This document shows positions 44,506 through 58,793 of a stretch of 64,000 nt of DNA, piece by piece. The stretch's first letter is position 1; each line of letters starts with the position of its first letter. The notes beneath the pieces were generated by a model. That model saw only the letters and a program-made list of their open reading frames with translations, was not told the DNA's origin and made no database searches. Source of the stretch: Apus apus (taxonomy: Eukaryota; Chordata; Aves; Apodiformes; Apodidae); NCBI RefSeq assembly GCF_020740795.1, contig NC_067291.1:21321397-21385396 (forward strand), given 5' to 3'. Both the position numbers and the translations under genes were made by a program.

Positions 44506-46475
44506 ACACGAGCGACCGTCTCGGCACGCTGGACCCCGGCTGTCCCCAGGGTGTCCCCCAGCCCTGCCTGCTTGCTCTGCTGCAGATGTTGGCGCTCAGT
44601 AAAACCAGCTGCAAAGCAAACTGAAGGGTTAAAGAAACATCTTTTTTTTCCACCGAGGTCTGTCGATCCGGGCTTTTCCTCTTTCAGCATCTACAACAGA
44701 TCTCCTGCAGGAAAATGCTTTAAAAAAAAAAAAAAGTTTTAAAATACTGTTTGTACAAGGGGTCCCAAAATGCTGTTTTAACATGTAACTTGTGTTTCAG
44801 CAGCACTGGCCTGAAATCCTTCGGAATGGGTGTAAGGAGTAATGACAGGAGTAAGGACCGAGCGCTGCGTAAGCGCAAAGCTCCGTGCGGCTGGGCTGTT
44901 CACACGGGTGATTTATTCCGAATCCTCACCTGATTGCAGAGGCCAGTGCTCGCAGCCCGCGCCGACCGCAGCTGGTGCAAGGATCTGCGCTGCCAGGAAA
45001 GCCAAGACCCCTGTGAGACAGAGGAACAAAGCTGGGATTTAGGGAAGCAAACCAGAGGTAAGGGGGGAATTTGCTCGGCACGGAGGCGAGCGGCAGAGCC
45101 CACCAGGCCGGGGACAATGGGGGTGCCCCCGGGGGCTGTCCCTCATCTCACAAACAGCCCCGGGCTTTGCTTCACCTTTCCAGCCTCTCTTTTCCAGTTC
45201 TCCCAGTCTGTCAGATCTTCCCTCTCTCCATTGCAGCACCGTGCAGAAGCGGGGGGCCAGGAGGGGCTGTGCCAGGACACAGAGCCCGTGCTGGGGTGCC
45301 AGTGCTCCCAGGCCAGCTGGAGAGGAGGGATCCGGCCCCGGGGGTCTTCTGTGTAGGGGGGCTACCTCCTTTGCCCCCCATCCCTCTCCCTGGTCCCCCT
45401 CCATGCCTCTCAACTTGAGAGGGAGTCCCAAAGCCCCCCAGGGGTGGGTGCCCCAAATCCCCTCCCTGTCCAGACATGGGGCAGGGACAAGGCAGCTCCA
45501 TGTCAGGCACCTCAGTGACCAGCCAGGGGGGATCTATGTACCCCCCAAACTCCAGGGTTGCCTTCAGGATCCTCTTACATGGACCTTCCTGCTCCCAGAG
45601 CCTGGGCCCAGTCCTTGCCTGGAGACTTGGGCCAGCCCCAGACAGCGAGTTGGAGGCACCAGTGGGGGGGACCTGGTCCCCTCTGATCACAAGCAGCACA
45701 ACAGAATGGCTGCTGCCTTCTGCCCCTGGGGCAGCCAGCTCTTCCCACAGGACTCAAGCACCCTCAGAGCAGAGAATCCTAAGCATCAACATTTGGGACA
45801 GGCTTTCTCACCCCTCACCCACAGCTGGGGTGGGAGACAATGCCCTTGGCTCTAAACCCCACCCAGGGCAAGGGTGGCAGGATCTGCTCCCACACGAGGG
45901 ATAGGTTTGGGGACAGTGGCAGGCAGACATACCCAGGAGGCTGGCACCAGCAGGCATGAAGCAAGTGAGGGTCCCCAGGGCATCCCCCCCAGCCCAGCAG
46001 GGGGGGCAAACGGACCCTCAAGCCTCTCACTCAGGCAGGGCTGCCCCAGGACCAGGGAGAACCCCAATACCAAGCAAAAGGAAAGGAGGCTCCTCCTCAG
46101 CACCCCACACAAGCCCATCCAGAGGACTAAACCTGGGGTGCTCTTGGCATCCCTTGGCCAGCAGTGCTGGTGGGTTTTTCCCAGAGCCAGGAGTGCTGGC
46201 ATCCTCATGGTTCCATCCACAGGAGGGGCTCAGCAATGGGCCAGGACCTCATCTGATCCCCCTCCAGACAGAGCCGCCAGCGGATTTTCGGTGTGCATTG
46301 GGATGTCACCCGTGGCAGGCGTGTGATCAGCCGTGAAAAGCAGGCTTAGTCCTGGCTGGAAAACTCCTGATGCAGCTGAATTCCCAGCCCAGCCCGACCC
46401 CAGCAATGGGGAGCCGAGCCCGGGGGGTGTCAGAGCCAGGGAGGGCAATGGCTGAGCCAGCACCGCGCAGCCGCT
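44506..46475. other. Intergenic downstream of MIR184
   Basis: No protein-coding gene. I see no clear AATAAA signal that would end the primary miR-184 transcript. A-rich run at about 44,722-44,734. Confidence 0.55.
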
Positions 46476-46479
46476 TCCC

Positions 46480-46625
46480 TCCCAGAGCACGTAGCCCTTA
46501 TATTAAATCCATAAATAGGAAATTCCACTTCTTCAGGAAAAAAAACAGAATCCGGATATTTCATAAGTGTCCCAGAGGACATGAAAGCCGAATCAGGAAA
46601 TTTCACTCAGCAAAGATACCAAAAC
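46480..46625. promoter_or_regulatory. Candidate conserved noncoding element
   Basis: AT-rich block in GC-rich flanks: CCTTATATTAAATCCATAAA, then GGAAATTCCACTTC and GGAAATTTCACTCAGC. Two similar GGAAATT(C/T)CA(C) blocks about 85 bases apart look like paired factor sites. Composition-based inference. Confidence 0.3.
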
Positions 46626-49600
46626 TGCTGCAGCCCTGCAGCCAGCAGCAGGCCGGGCAGAGCACTGGCTGCGGGGACACACGTGTGCCACGGCCCCGGC
46701 CCTGCACGCAAGGCTCCTCAGCTGCATTGTCACTGTCCCCCCTCCCTGCAGCTCCAGGAGAGTTCCCACAGGAAAGCATCGCCTCCTACCCATGGCATTC
46801 CTGGCTGTAAAAGCCAGACCCTCAACTTCGCAGCCACATCCTGGAGCCGGTGGCCACCAAGCCCCCCATGTGCCCTCCCACATACTGCTGCCGGCATCCC
46901 CGGCGCGAGCTGCACAGCCACTGAGCTCTGGTGACAGAGATGACTAAAGAAGCCTCTTGGCTTTTCCCGACACAGCAGAGGGGAAGCGGCCAAGCGCAGC
47001 AGGGGGCAGGCAGCAGCGAGCACCGACACCTCGACACGGTGGGATCGTCCTGTGCCAAGACTGGCACAAGGGTCTCCCCAGCACGGTGGAGCAGAGCCAG
47101 GGCTGGGCAAGCGCTGGGGCCCTGCTCGGTCCCAGTGCAGGGACAGGGAACCATGGTAATTGCTCGCGATTTCAAAGCCGGTGGCACAGGCTGTTCTGCC
47201 CTGCCACCCCGTGGCTCCGGCAGCCTGTCCCGGTGCCGTGCCAGGCCGTGCCAGCTGCACACCGGGCACAGCGCCTCGCACCGGGCCCCAAGAGCACCGT
47301 GCCGAGGAGCGAGCGGGCAGGTCCATCCCGGCAGCTCCGGGGCAGGCAGGTCGGTCCTGGCAGTGCAGGAACTCTCAGCCCTGTCGCTCTGCCGGGGAAA
47401 GAGCCGCCCCCGTGCACGGCGCCGAGGTAATTGCAGGTTATTACACAGCTCTGTCGTTAAATACGGATCACTTCTCTTCCGACAGGCGTGCTGTGTAATG
47501 CAAACTCAAATCATCTCCCTCCTCCGCCGAGCACCTCTCCTCACCTGCCAGGAGCCGTGGCAAGTCACGGCAGTGGCAGAGGGTGTGACATGCATCATGT
47601 CACAGCGGTGACACACCATGCAAGGAGCGTCTGACACATCATGGTCACGGACACCTCCAACCCCAAAGTTCTTTTCCAGCCTCAGCACCTTTGTCCTGGG
47701 ATCAGCCTGTGGGGATCCCAGGCAGGGGAACACAAATCCTGTCCCACCCTGCACTGCCCACAGTTCCCTCAGCCCTGTTTCCCAGCTCTCCATTTTCTCT
47801 CTCTCCACACAGAGCCCCATCCAAGTGCCTGATCCATATTTTCTTGCCTCTCACACAATCCTGGCTGCTTTCTGCTCAACACTGTCTGTGGAGTGCAGAA
47901 GCCAGGCGCTACAGCCACACCATCCCTTCCCCAGACCCCCCCTGCAGTGGCTGCTTGTGTCCTTGGCCACCAACCATTTCATTACAACTGCCCCAAGAAT
48001 TCTTTCTTTTACGGGATTTTAAGGAAAAACAGGACTCTCACCCAGCACTGTGTTCAACTGCTGCAGCTCAGCACACACTGTCCAAGGGGGTGAGCAGCAC
48101 TGGGCCATCTGCTCCCAAGGGACCAGGACATGTGCCTGAGGAAAGAGAAATCATGGAAATGAACATTTCAGCAGGCAGAACTGGCACAAGGTCAAAACAA
48201 AAATACTTTCCATATAAGCAATCTTAAATCAAGAAGATTTTTAGATGAGACCCTGTTTGCCGTGATGGGCCCCAGTGCTGCGTGCGCACGGCAGGCGTGC
48301 AGAGTGCCAGGGTCAATGTTTACCCAACCCACCTGGAGCACAAAACATGCTTGGAATGGGAGTTCAGCAGTAGATAGGGATGAAACATGGGTGCCAGCTC
48401 ATGGCCTCAGTCCCCACAGAGCAGAAAGCATGAGTACAGTGATGGGACACGTGAGCTCCGTGCAGTCCCCAGGGCAGGGCAGCCCCGCTGAGAAGCAGGA
48501 AATTGGTCAGGGGCAAAAATCCTTCTGTGTTTGGTGGTTACTGCAGCAGGGAGTTAAAATGATCTTGTTCAGCTCTTAACCCTTTGCTCTGGGCAAAAGC
48601 AGTTCCTCGGTCAGGAGCAGGGAAGCCACGGTGCCATGTGGATTCCAGGAGCTCAGAGCAGGTGGCATTACCATGACAGCTGGTGGGACATGGGACACCC
48701 ACGGCGAGATGGAGCAGAGCTGCAGCTGTCCTCAGCTTCCCCCGCCTCGCTCCTCCCAGGTTCTGCGGTTTTCCAGCCTGGCACAGAGCACGTTCCCTGC
48801 CTTCCCATCCAAAGAGCTTCTCTGATGATCTGCTAGAGTGCAACTGAGAGGGGAAAAAAAAAAAAAACCACAACAGCCTGGAGGTGTGAGAGTGTCCAGA
48901 TGCCAAAGAAAAAAGGATGGAAAGGCACAACGAGAGAGGTGTGTTGTGATGCCAACCTCCAAGAGTGGGGATGAGAAAGAGGGAGCCAGGAGAGGAGTGA
49001 GGACAGCGGGGCAGGGACGCAGGGACAGGTGAGGGGGGGAGGTGTGTCTCTGGGACCTCCCAGGAAAGGTGGTCCCCCCAGCACACAGCTTTGTAAAGAG
49101 AGGAGAAGGTTTGCAAATGCTTTTCCAGCTGTTTTCAAAACATATTCCCACATTACCTGTGGCCCACGTGCAAAAGGAGAGGGAAAAGGAAGGATTTTCT
49201 GGGCAGCTCCATGCCTGCTCCAAGCTAGGGGGATGACCCCTGGCACAGCATCCCCTGAGCCCACCAGCTCCCATCCCACCCTCTGCCATACCCCAGGTCC
49301 TTGAATCCCAGGGATGGAAATCACAGTTACCCGAGGACCAGCACATCGAGTTAATTGTGCAAAATATCACCTGGTAATTAGACAATGAGCAGCACTGGCT
49401 GCCGGGCGACACATAACAGTGGCAGTTCTATTTTCAGAGCATAACACAACTCATTAGAGTCAAAGCCTAATTAATGCACCACACATTGAGCAGAGGATGG
49501 AGAGTGACCCAGATCTCCCCCATCTCCAAACACTCCTCACTTACAGGGAGGTTTAAACTTTGCTCCCACCCCAGATGTGGATCAGAGGAGAAAGGCACCA

Positions 49601-50740
49601 GGATCCCCAGGGCAGGGCAAAGTGCTGCAGTTGTACAGGGCTGGCTCCAGGATCCCTGCTCCTGAATTCTGCTTGTTCTGTCCAGATGCTGCTTCCTGCT
49701 TTGTTTGCAGATGGAAAATGAAGGAATGTACCAATCATCCTGCTGGGGGAAGATGAGGAAGCACTGTGTCCTGAGCCCCACATCCCAAACCCCACACCCT
49801 GAGCCCCCTGCCCTGCTCACCTTGGGCACTGACAGCCCCTGATGCAGGCAGCAGATCCCAGCAGCACAGTGAGCCCTGCACCCAGTGACCCCTGTGCCCT
49901 CAAACGCCTATCCCAGGAGCTCACAGCCCCAACAGCTCCTCAGAGCTGCTGCACTATTTGTACCCCATGGTTGCCATGGAGACCTGAGCCCTGCTCACCA
50001 GATGCTCTGTAGAAGCTGCATCCCAGTAAGGTGGGACAGGAGGCTGCTGCTTTGGACATAGCCCCTCTGTGGCTGGGGATAACCCATCCCTGTGGGACAC
50101 CCTGGCCTGGGAAGACCAGTGAGTCCAGCAGAGAGGGGCAGATTGGCTGGTGGGAGGAGGCGAGCAGCATTCCAGATCTCAGGAGTACCCACAGGCCTCC
50201 CATCCAGCCCTGCTGCTCTTCATCCTCTGGGCAGGAGAGGCTTAGAGCTGGGGTGCTCCCAAAAGCAAGAAGGGAAATGTTGAGGTCGTCCAGTCCAGGG
50301 AGGGTCTGGGGCCCACAAGTTCCAGAACTGGAGAGAGCAAGCCCATGCCCAGGATTCATCCCTGCTACACCACAGTGTCCAGACTTGGAGTTCCAGGGGC
50401 CACAGCTTCCCAGGGACATGAGAAGGGCTCGATTATGGCTATGCCAGAGCAAAAGAAGGGTGCAGGTCACCCTGGACACCCCCTCCAGCCCTGAAGAGCT
50501 TTGCCCCTGCTGAGGGGCGATGCTGCAGGACACCAGAGCAGTCACCTTCTTCATTTTTCCAACAGGAGGAATCAGGGTCAAAATTAAAGCAGATACCAAC
50601 CTGCAACAGGCTTCAGCCCTGCTCAGGGCTGCAGGGAAAACCTGAGGATGCTGCAGGAACCCATCATCAGCCCTAGTTAGTAACACACCCCCGCAGCATC
50701 CTCCTGGAGCAGCAGAGCATGGGACCAGACTGCAGCGAGT
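46626..50740. other. Intergenic, no gene
   Basis: AT-rich patches at about 47,425-47,510 and 49,325-49,475 (GTTAATTGTGCAAAATATCA, GGTAATTAGACAATGAGC) could be regulatory. Otherwise nothing recognisable. Confidence 0.55.
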
Positions 50741-50749
50741 TACCAGCAC

Positions 50750-51130
50750 ACTGAGGTGCTTGCGACCCCCCCCGGCTGCCCCGTGCCGGGCGTTCGGACC
50801 CCCCGCGGGTCAGAGGACACAGGCCGTGCCCCAGCTGGGGCGCAGGGGGCAGAGCTGCTGCCCCCCCGAAACGGCAGCTCCAAAACCTCCCCCGCCACCC
50901 GCGCTCGTCCCGGCGCGTGTATAAAAAGCGGCTGCGCGCGGAGGAGCTGCAGAAATAGCGGCAGAAATAGCGGCACCGGCAGCCCCCGGCGGGGGGCGGG
51001 ACGATCCCCGGCTGCGCTGCAAAACACCCGAAATAGCACCAGCCTCGCGGCCCCGGTTTAGCCGAGGCCGGTGGAGCAACGAGACGGTGCACCTGTGCCC
51101 CCCGCTGGTCCCGGGGCCGGTGCCGTGGGA
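50750..51130 (+). promoter_or_regulatory. CpG island with TATA box, candidate distal ANKRD34C promoter
   Basis: TATAAAAAG at 50920-50928 sits inside CpG-dense sequence, with a start expected near 50,950 on the plus strand. The next plus-strand gene is ANKRD34C, whose coding exon has a splice acceptor just before its ATG, so a noncoding first exon must lie upstream. I see no strong donor here, which weakens the case. Confidence 0.4.
50949..50972. repeat. Perfect 12-bp tandem duplication
   Basis: GCAGAAATAGCG occurs twice in succession about 25 bases downstream of the TATA box; a related CGAAATAGC is at about 51,029. Confidence 0.9.
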
Positions 51131-52985
51131 GAAGCCCCTTCCCCAGGAGCTGCACCAGGCTCCACCAAGCCACGGGCTCAGCCACTGCAGCCCCTTGCGG
51201 GGCGTTTGAGCAGCCGGAGCAGGGATCGCCCGACACCATCCTGTCCCTGAGCCTGTCCCTCAGCCCCCACCTCCCGAAGCATCGCTACAGCCCACGCCCG
51301 GGGGTCACAGCCGCACCCCACGCAAACCAGACAGACCCAGTGCTGTCCCAACAAGCATCTGGAAGCAGCTCCCTCCTCCCCTGAGCTGGGGCAGACCCTA
51401 ACGATAGCTTCAGGAAGCTGCAACAGACTGACGAGAGCGGCCAACACCCAGTCTGAGGGGAGACGACGCTGCCGTGGACCCAACGAAGCACTCAGCATCT
51501 CTGCTGTTTACCTCGGTGTCCCGGTTGTGTCACCTCCCAGGAGAAAGCACCATGGCCCCGCGCACACCAGCAGCACCTCCAGGCTGGTGGAGTGTCTGGA
51601 CCCCATCTCACAGCCCCCAAACCTGCCCAGGCCAGTGCTGCAGCACCAAGAACTGCACACAGGGCTCCAAGCACTTGCACCCGAACTGCAGCTTCTCCTC
51701 CAGCAGCCCAGGTTGCCATGGCATCCTCAGGGATGGCACAGATGCCAGCAAGGAAGATGAGGATGGACGTAGGTGGACACAGTGGCTTTGTATAGGCAGG
51801 ACAGGGCTGCTGCAGATCCCAGAGCTCCCCAGAGGCTGTTCCCTTCCCAGAAGCACCCAACTCCCCAGGATAACAGGCAGCAGCAGATCCCGGAGAGCCC
51901 TTTGCTCCCTGGCCCTCTCCAGCAGCCAGCAAAGCTGAGCTGGTCTAGAGAGCCCAGGCATGGCCATGCCCAGGGCTCTGCCACAGCCCTCCAGGCCCCA
52001 CAACAGCTTCTCCTACAAGGAGACAGGGAGGGATCAGCACCTGTGAACACAGAACAGGGACACCAGGCCTGCCTCTGCCTCACTCACTCTCCTGACCGGT
52101 CAGGTTTTGGAGATCTCAGACCACACACAGATTTGTGCCTCTGCTAGCACAGACCCAAGAGTTCAATCCATGGGGACAGTAGAGTTAAAGCTGGGATGAC
52201 ACAGTGACACTTTCCAGGCATCTCTACAGTTCAGCCAAGCCCCCTTCATGTCCCCTGCTCCAAACAAAGCAAGGGAGGAGAGATGTTCAGTCCCAATTGC
52301 CTGTTTAACCAAAATCTCCCGTTTCAGACACCTCATCTCATACTTGCAGCACCTGCCCATTATGCTGGCAGCCTGGCATGGTGGCACCAGGCAGGCAGTG
52401 CCCAGAGTGCCAGTGCCAGGTCCAGCAGGAGCTGAATCACCAGGAGCCAACTGCAGCCCCAGGAGCAGCACAGACGTTACTCAGCAAACCATTATGAATA
52501 ACTAATGGCTCTGAAAAAAATGCAGCCTGTGATCGTGTGCAAATAGGAAGGGGGGGGCAGGCTCCATTAATCCCTCATTATGAATTATGCAACAAAGGAG
52601 GGAGCAGAAGGCAAACACAGCAATGATTTGTGCAGAGGGGATGTGCCAGCCTGGGCTCCAGTACTGGGATGATAACAAACAGGAACTGCAAGGTCGACAG
52701 AAGAGGAAAGTCCCTTGCAAGGGGGGGGGGGGGGATCAGCTCCCCTCCACTTGTTGCCAACACTCTCCAAATTGAGAGAAGAGCTACCAATAGGGAGAAC
52801 TGGAGCTGGGAGAAGGTTGCCTGGGACTCTGGTTGGAAGCCACCAGCAGTGACATGGGGCAGGAGCACCAGCTCTGCCACAGAGGTACCTCCAGGAATGG
52901 ACAAACATTCAGAGTTTCTCTGTCCAGTTTCACCAGCTACTGAGCAGCCACTGCCTGGCTGGAGTTAGCAAAGAAGCTGCCATAA
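51131..52985. other. Intergenic, or intron of an ANKRD34C 5'UTR
   Basis: No coding sequence recognised. A 14-base G run lies at 52,721-52,734. Confidence 0.55.
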
Positions 52986-52989
52986 GGTT

Positions 52990-53165
52990 TTCCTAAATGC
53001 TTGCTAATGTAGTAAGGTCTACTTCATTTCTCTGCTAACTCTGATTATTATTATCACCTTGTACCAAAGAAGACTGCGATTTCAGATTATATTTTAGTAA
53101 TCACAAGAGAAATTGCCCCTAATGTTCATCTAATCTAAGGAAGTGCAAACCATAAATACCGATGG
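52990..53165. promoter_or_regulatory. Candidate conserved noncoding element near ANKRD34C
   Basis: AT-rich block (TGATTATTATTATCACCTTG, CAGATTATATTTTAGTAATC, CCATAAATACC) abutting C/A-rich sequence and 0.6 kb upstream of a candidate ANKRD34C promoter. Confidence 0.3.
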
Positions 53166-53639
53166 AGCAACAGCAGGGTGCTGAACCCCCACGTGTGACA
53201 CTGTGGGGTTTGTGCATTGATTACCTTCTTCCCCTTCCACCTAGTCGGCTGTTTCTGCTGGGGCTGCCCCTGAAGAGCCAGTGGGGCTGGAGGCTACGCA
53301 AAAGCAGCCCACAAAGGGACACGCACCCACCACACCCTGTCCTGCCCCCCGACGGGCACCCAGCACACACGGAGGCACAGCACATGCCATCTGCACGGGG
53401 ACACACAGTGCACATGCATGGGGACACGCATGGACACAGACACCTCCGACGTGTGCACACACACGCCCCACCCCCCGCTCCCAAACTCAGCTCCTGCACA
53501 CACAAACTCACTCCCCACACCTCCGGCTACCCCCGCACACCTCCCACCCCCGCACACGGACCAACACCCCCTAACAGCCCACATCACCCCCGCAGGAGGC
53601 CAGGGACCCAGACTCCCACACTCCCGCCCCGTCGCTCCC

Positions 53640-53794
53640 CGCACCCACCGGGGAACGACGCACCGCCCCCCCCGCACAGCCCCGGGCAACAGTTGGGGGG
53701 TGACGCAGCCCCCCCGGAGCGCACATAAGGGACGATGGGAGCGGGAACACGAGAGCTGTAGCCCGGGACCGGGCACGGAAAACCCGGGCAGCAG
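53640..53794 (+). promoter_or_regulatory. ANKRD34C: Candidate ANKRD34C promoter and noncoding first exon
   Basis: CpG-dense promoter-like sequence ends in a strong plus-strand donor, GCAGCAG|GTAACG after base 53794. A weak TATA-like ACATAAGG lies at 53723-53730. An exon of roughly 40-60 bases spliced to the acceptor at 55,637 or 55,664 would give a typical short 5'UTR. Confidence 0.45.
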
Positions 53795-57226
<3,432 letters not shown>

Positions 57227-58000
57227 CCATGTCAACATTTGCTTCCCAAGAAAGTCACCAAACCAGCACTGTCCCTGCAGAAAGGGGACAGTCCCCCACT
57301 GAGCAGTCACCTGGTTCCGGGGAAGTATTAAGGGCCACAGGGGTCTGACCTGTGCCCGGGGAATGAATCAGGGGGGTCCTGCTCCCACTTGCCAGAGCTG
57401 TTGGGAGAGTCCAGGCATCCAGCCCGAGAGCTGGAGTCTGTCATACCCTTTGTTCACTCCTGGACCTTTCCCCAGGAGTCACCACTTGGAGAGGTGGATC
57501 CCCAACAGCCCAACTCCCGCCTGCACTTTCCTTGTTCCTCATTATTTACAATCCACTTTTCTTCCATCCACTTCATTCTGACTTGGAAACCTGTCAGGAG
57601 CTCCATGCCAGGGAGCCATGGGGCTGATGTGCTTGTGAACACAGGGAGAGGATCTTGACGCTGTCATGGAAGAGCAGAAATACCCGTCTCGAGAGGACTG
57701 AATGTATCGGTGCCCTCCATGTGCTGGAGAGGGAGACAATTCTCCACCTCAGAGATTCCCAAGCACATGGGAACTCCAGAGGCTGAGTTAAACCCGTCCC
57801 TGCTGCGACCCCGTGCCTTCAGTGGGCCAGGATCAGGAAGGGGTTTGGCTCTGGCTCTGAAGCAACCCAGGTTGAGAGGCACTTCCCACCACACCGAGCA
57901 CCTCCAGGCTCCGAATTCCCAGGCTGGGAGCGCTCCCGGCTTGTCTGCTCGGGAAGCCTCCGCCAAGGACTGTCGCTTTGCCGAGCTCCTGCACAGCCCG
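57227..58000 (+). other. ANKRD34C 3'UTR and spacer to TMED3
   Basis: Presumed 3'UTR of unknown length. I find no AATAAA or ATTAAA, so the poly(A) site is either noncanonical or further on. No gene. Confidence 0.55.
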
Positions 58001-58622
58001 CCGCGCGGTTTGGCTCCGGTCGCTGTTCCCCGACAGCGCTTCGGGATGGAAACGCGCCGGCCGGCGAGAAGGCGGCTGCTGTTCCCACAGCATTGAAGCC
58101 CGTACGTTCTGCAGGTCAGGCAGACAGAATTCCCGGCGGATTTTCCCTCTCTCCGTGACGTTTGTCGTATATTTCAGAGTGCGGAACTTTACACCCCGCA
58201 GTTCCCCTCTTCCGTTCGTTTCCCGTCACTCCGGTAATTTGCGTTTGTCCTTTTTGAAGCGCCGTCGGACGCCCGGAGGCAGAGACCCGGGCTGGGGACC
58301 CCGCGGGGCCGCGCCCCGCACCGGCCACCGCCGGCGGCGCCGGGAGCACGGGAGCGCGCGTGTGTGACGTATGCGCCCCGGCGCGCGCGCGGCGGGTGAC
58401 GTCATGTGACAGCGCGGGGGTTTGATGTAATCGCTGCTAATAACGAGCTCCGCGTCGGCCGCAGATCCGCGGGGGTGCGGAGCCCCGGGGCCGGGGGGGC
58501 CGGGCCGGCGGCGGGAGGGCCGGGGCGCGGGGCCGCCCCCAGCGGAAGCGCCGTCGGTGCCGGGCGGGCGCCACGTCAGACGGGGCGGGGCCGGGCGGGC
58601 GGGACGCGGGCCGGGGGGCGCG
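58001..58622 (+). promoter_or_regulatory. TMED3: TMED3 CpG-island promoter
   Basis: Very CpG-dense. It contains a palindromic CRE, TGACGTCA (58397-58404), a second CRE-like TGACGTAT (58365-58372), a TCATGTGA E-box variant overlapping the CRE (58402-58409) and CCACGTCA (58571-58578), whose complement TGACGTGG is the XBP1/ATF6 unfolded-protein-response core. No TATA box. Confidence 0.7.
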
Positions 58623-58793
58623 ATGCGCGGCGCGATGGGGATCGCGATGCGGGTCGCGATGCGGACGCTGGTGCTGGCGCTGTGCGCGCTGCGGGCCAGC
58701 GGCACCGAGCTGACCCTGGAGCTGCCCGACAGCGCCCGGCGCTGCTTCCACCAGGAGCTGGAGCGCGGCCTCAAGTTCACGCTGGACTACCAG
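58623..58793 (+). CDS. TMED3: TMED3 exon 1 (coding)
   Basis: Residues 1-57: signal peptide and start of the GOLD domain ([20 protein letters not shown]). Donor CAG|GTACTG. The first 14 residues come from a 12-base repeat with four ATGs. Confidence 0.95.

Noticed and set aside
58557-58622. Upstream extension of the TMED3 frame
   Set aside because: It begins at a GTG, adds an Arg/Gly-rich stretch before the signal peptide and is not found in TMED3 of other vertebrates; the ATG at 58623 is preferred.
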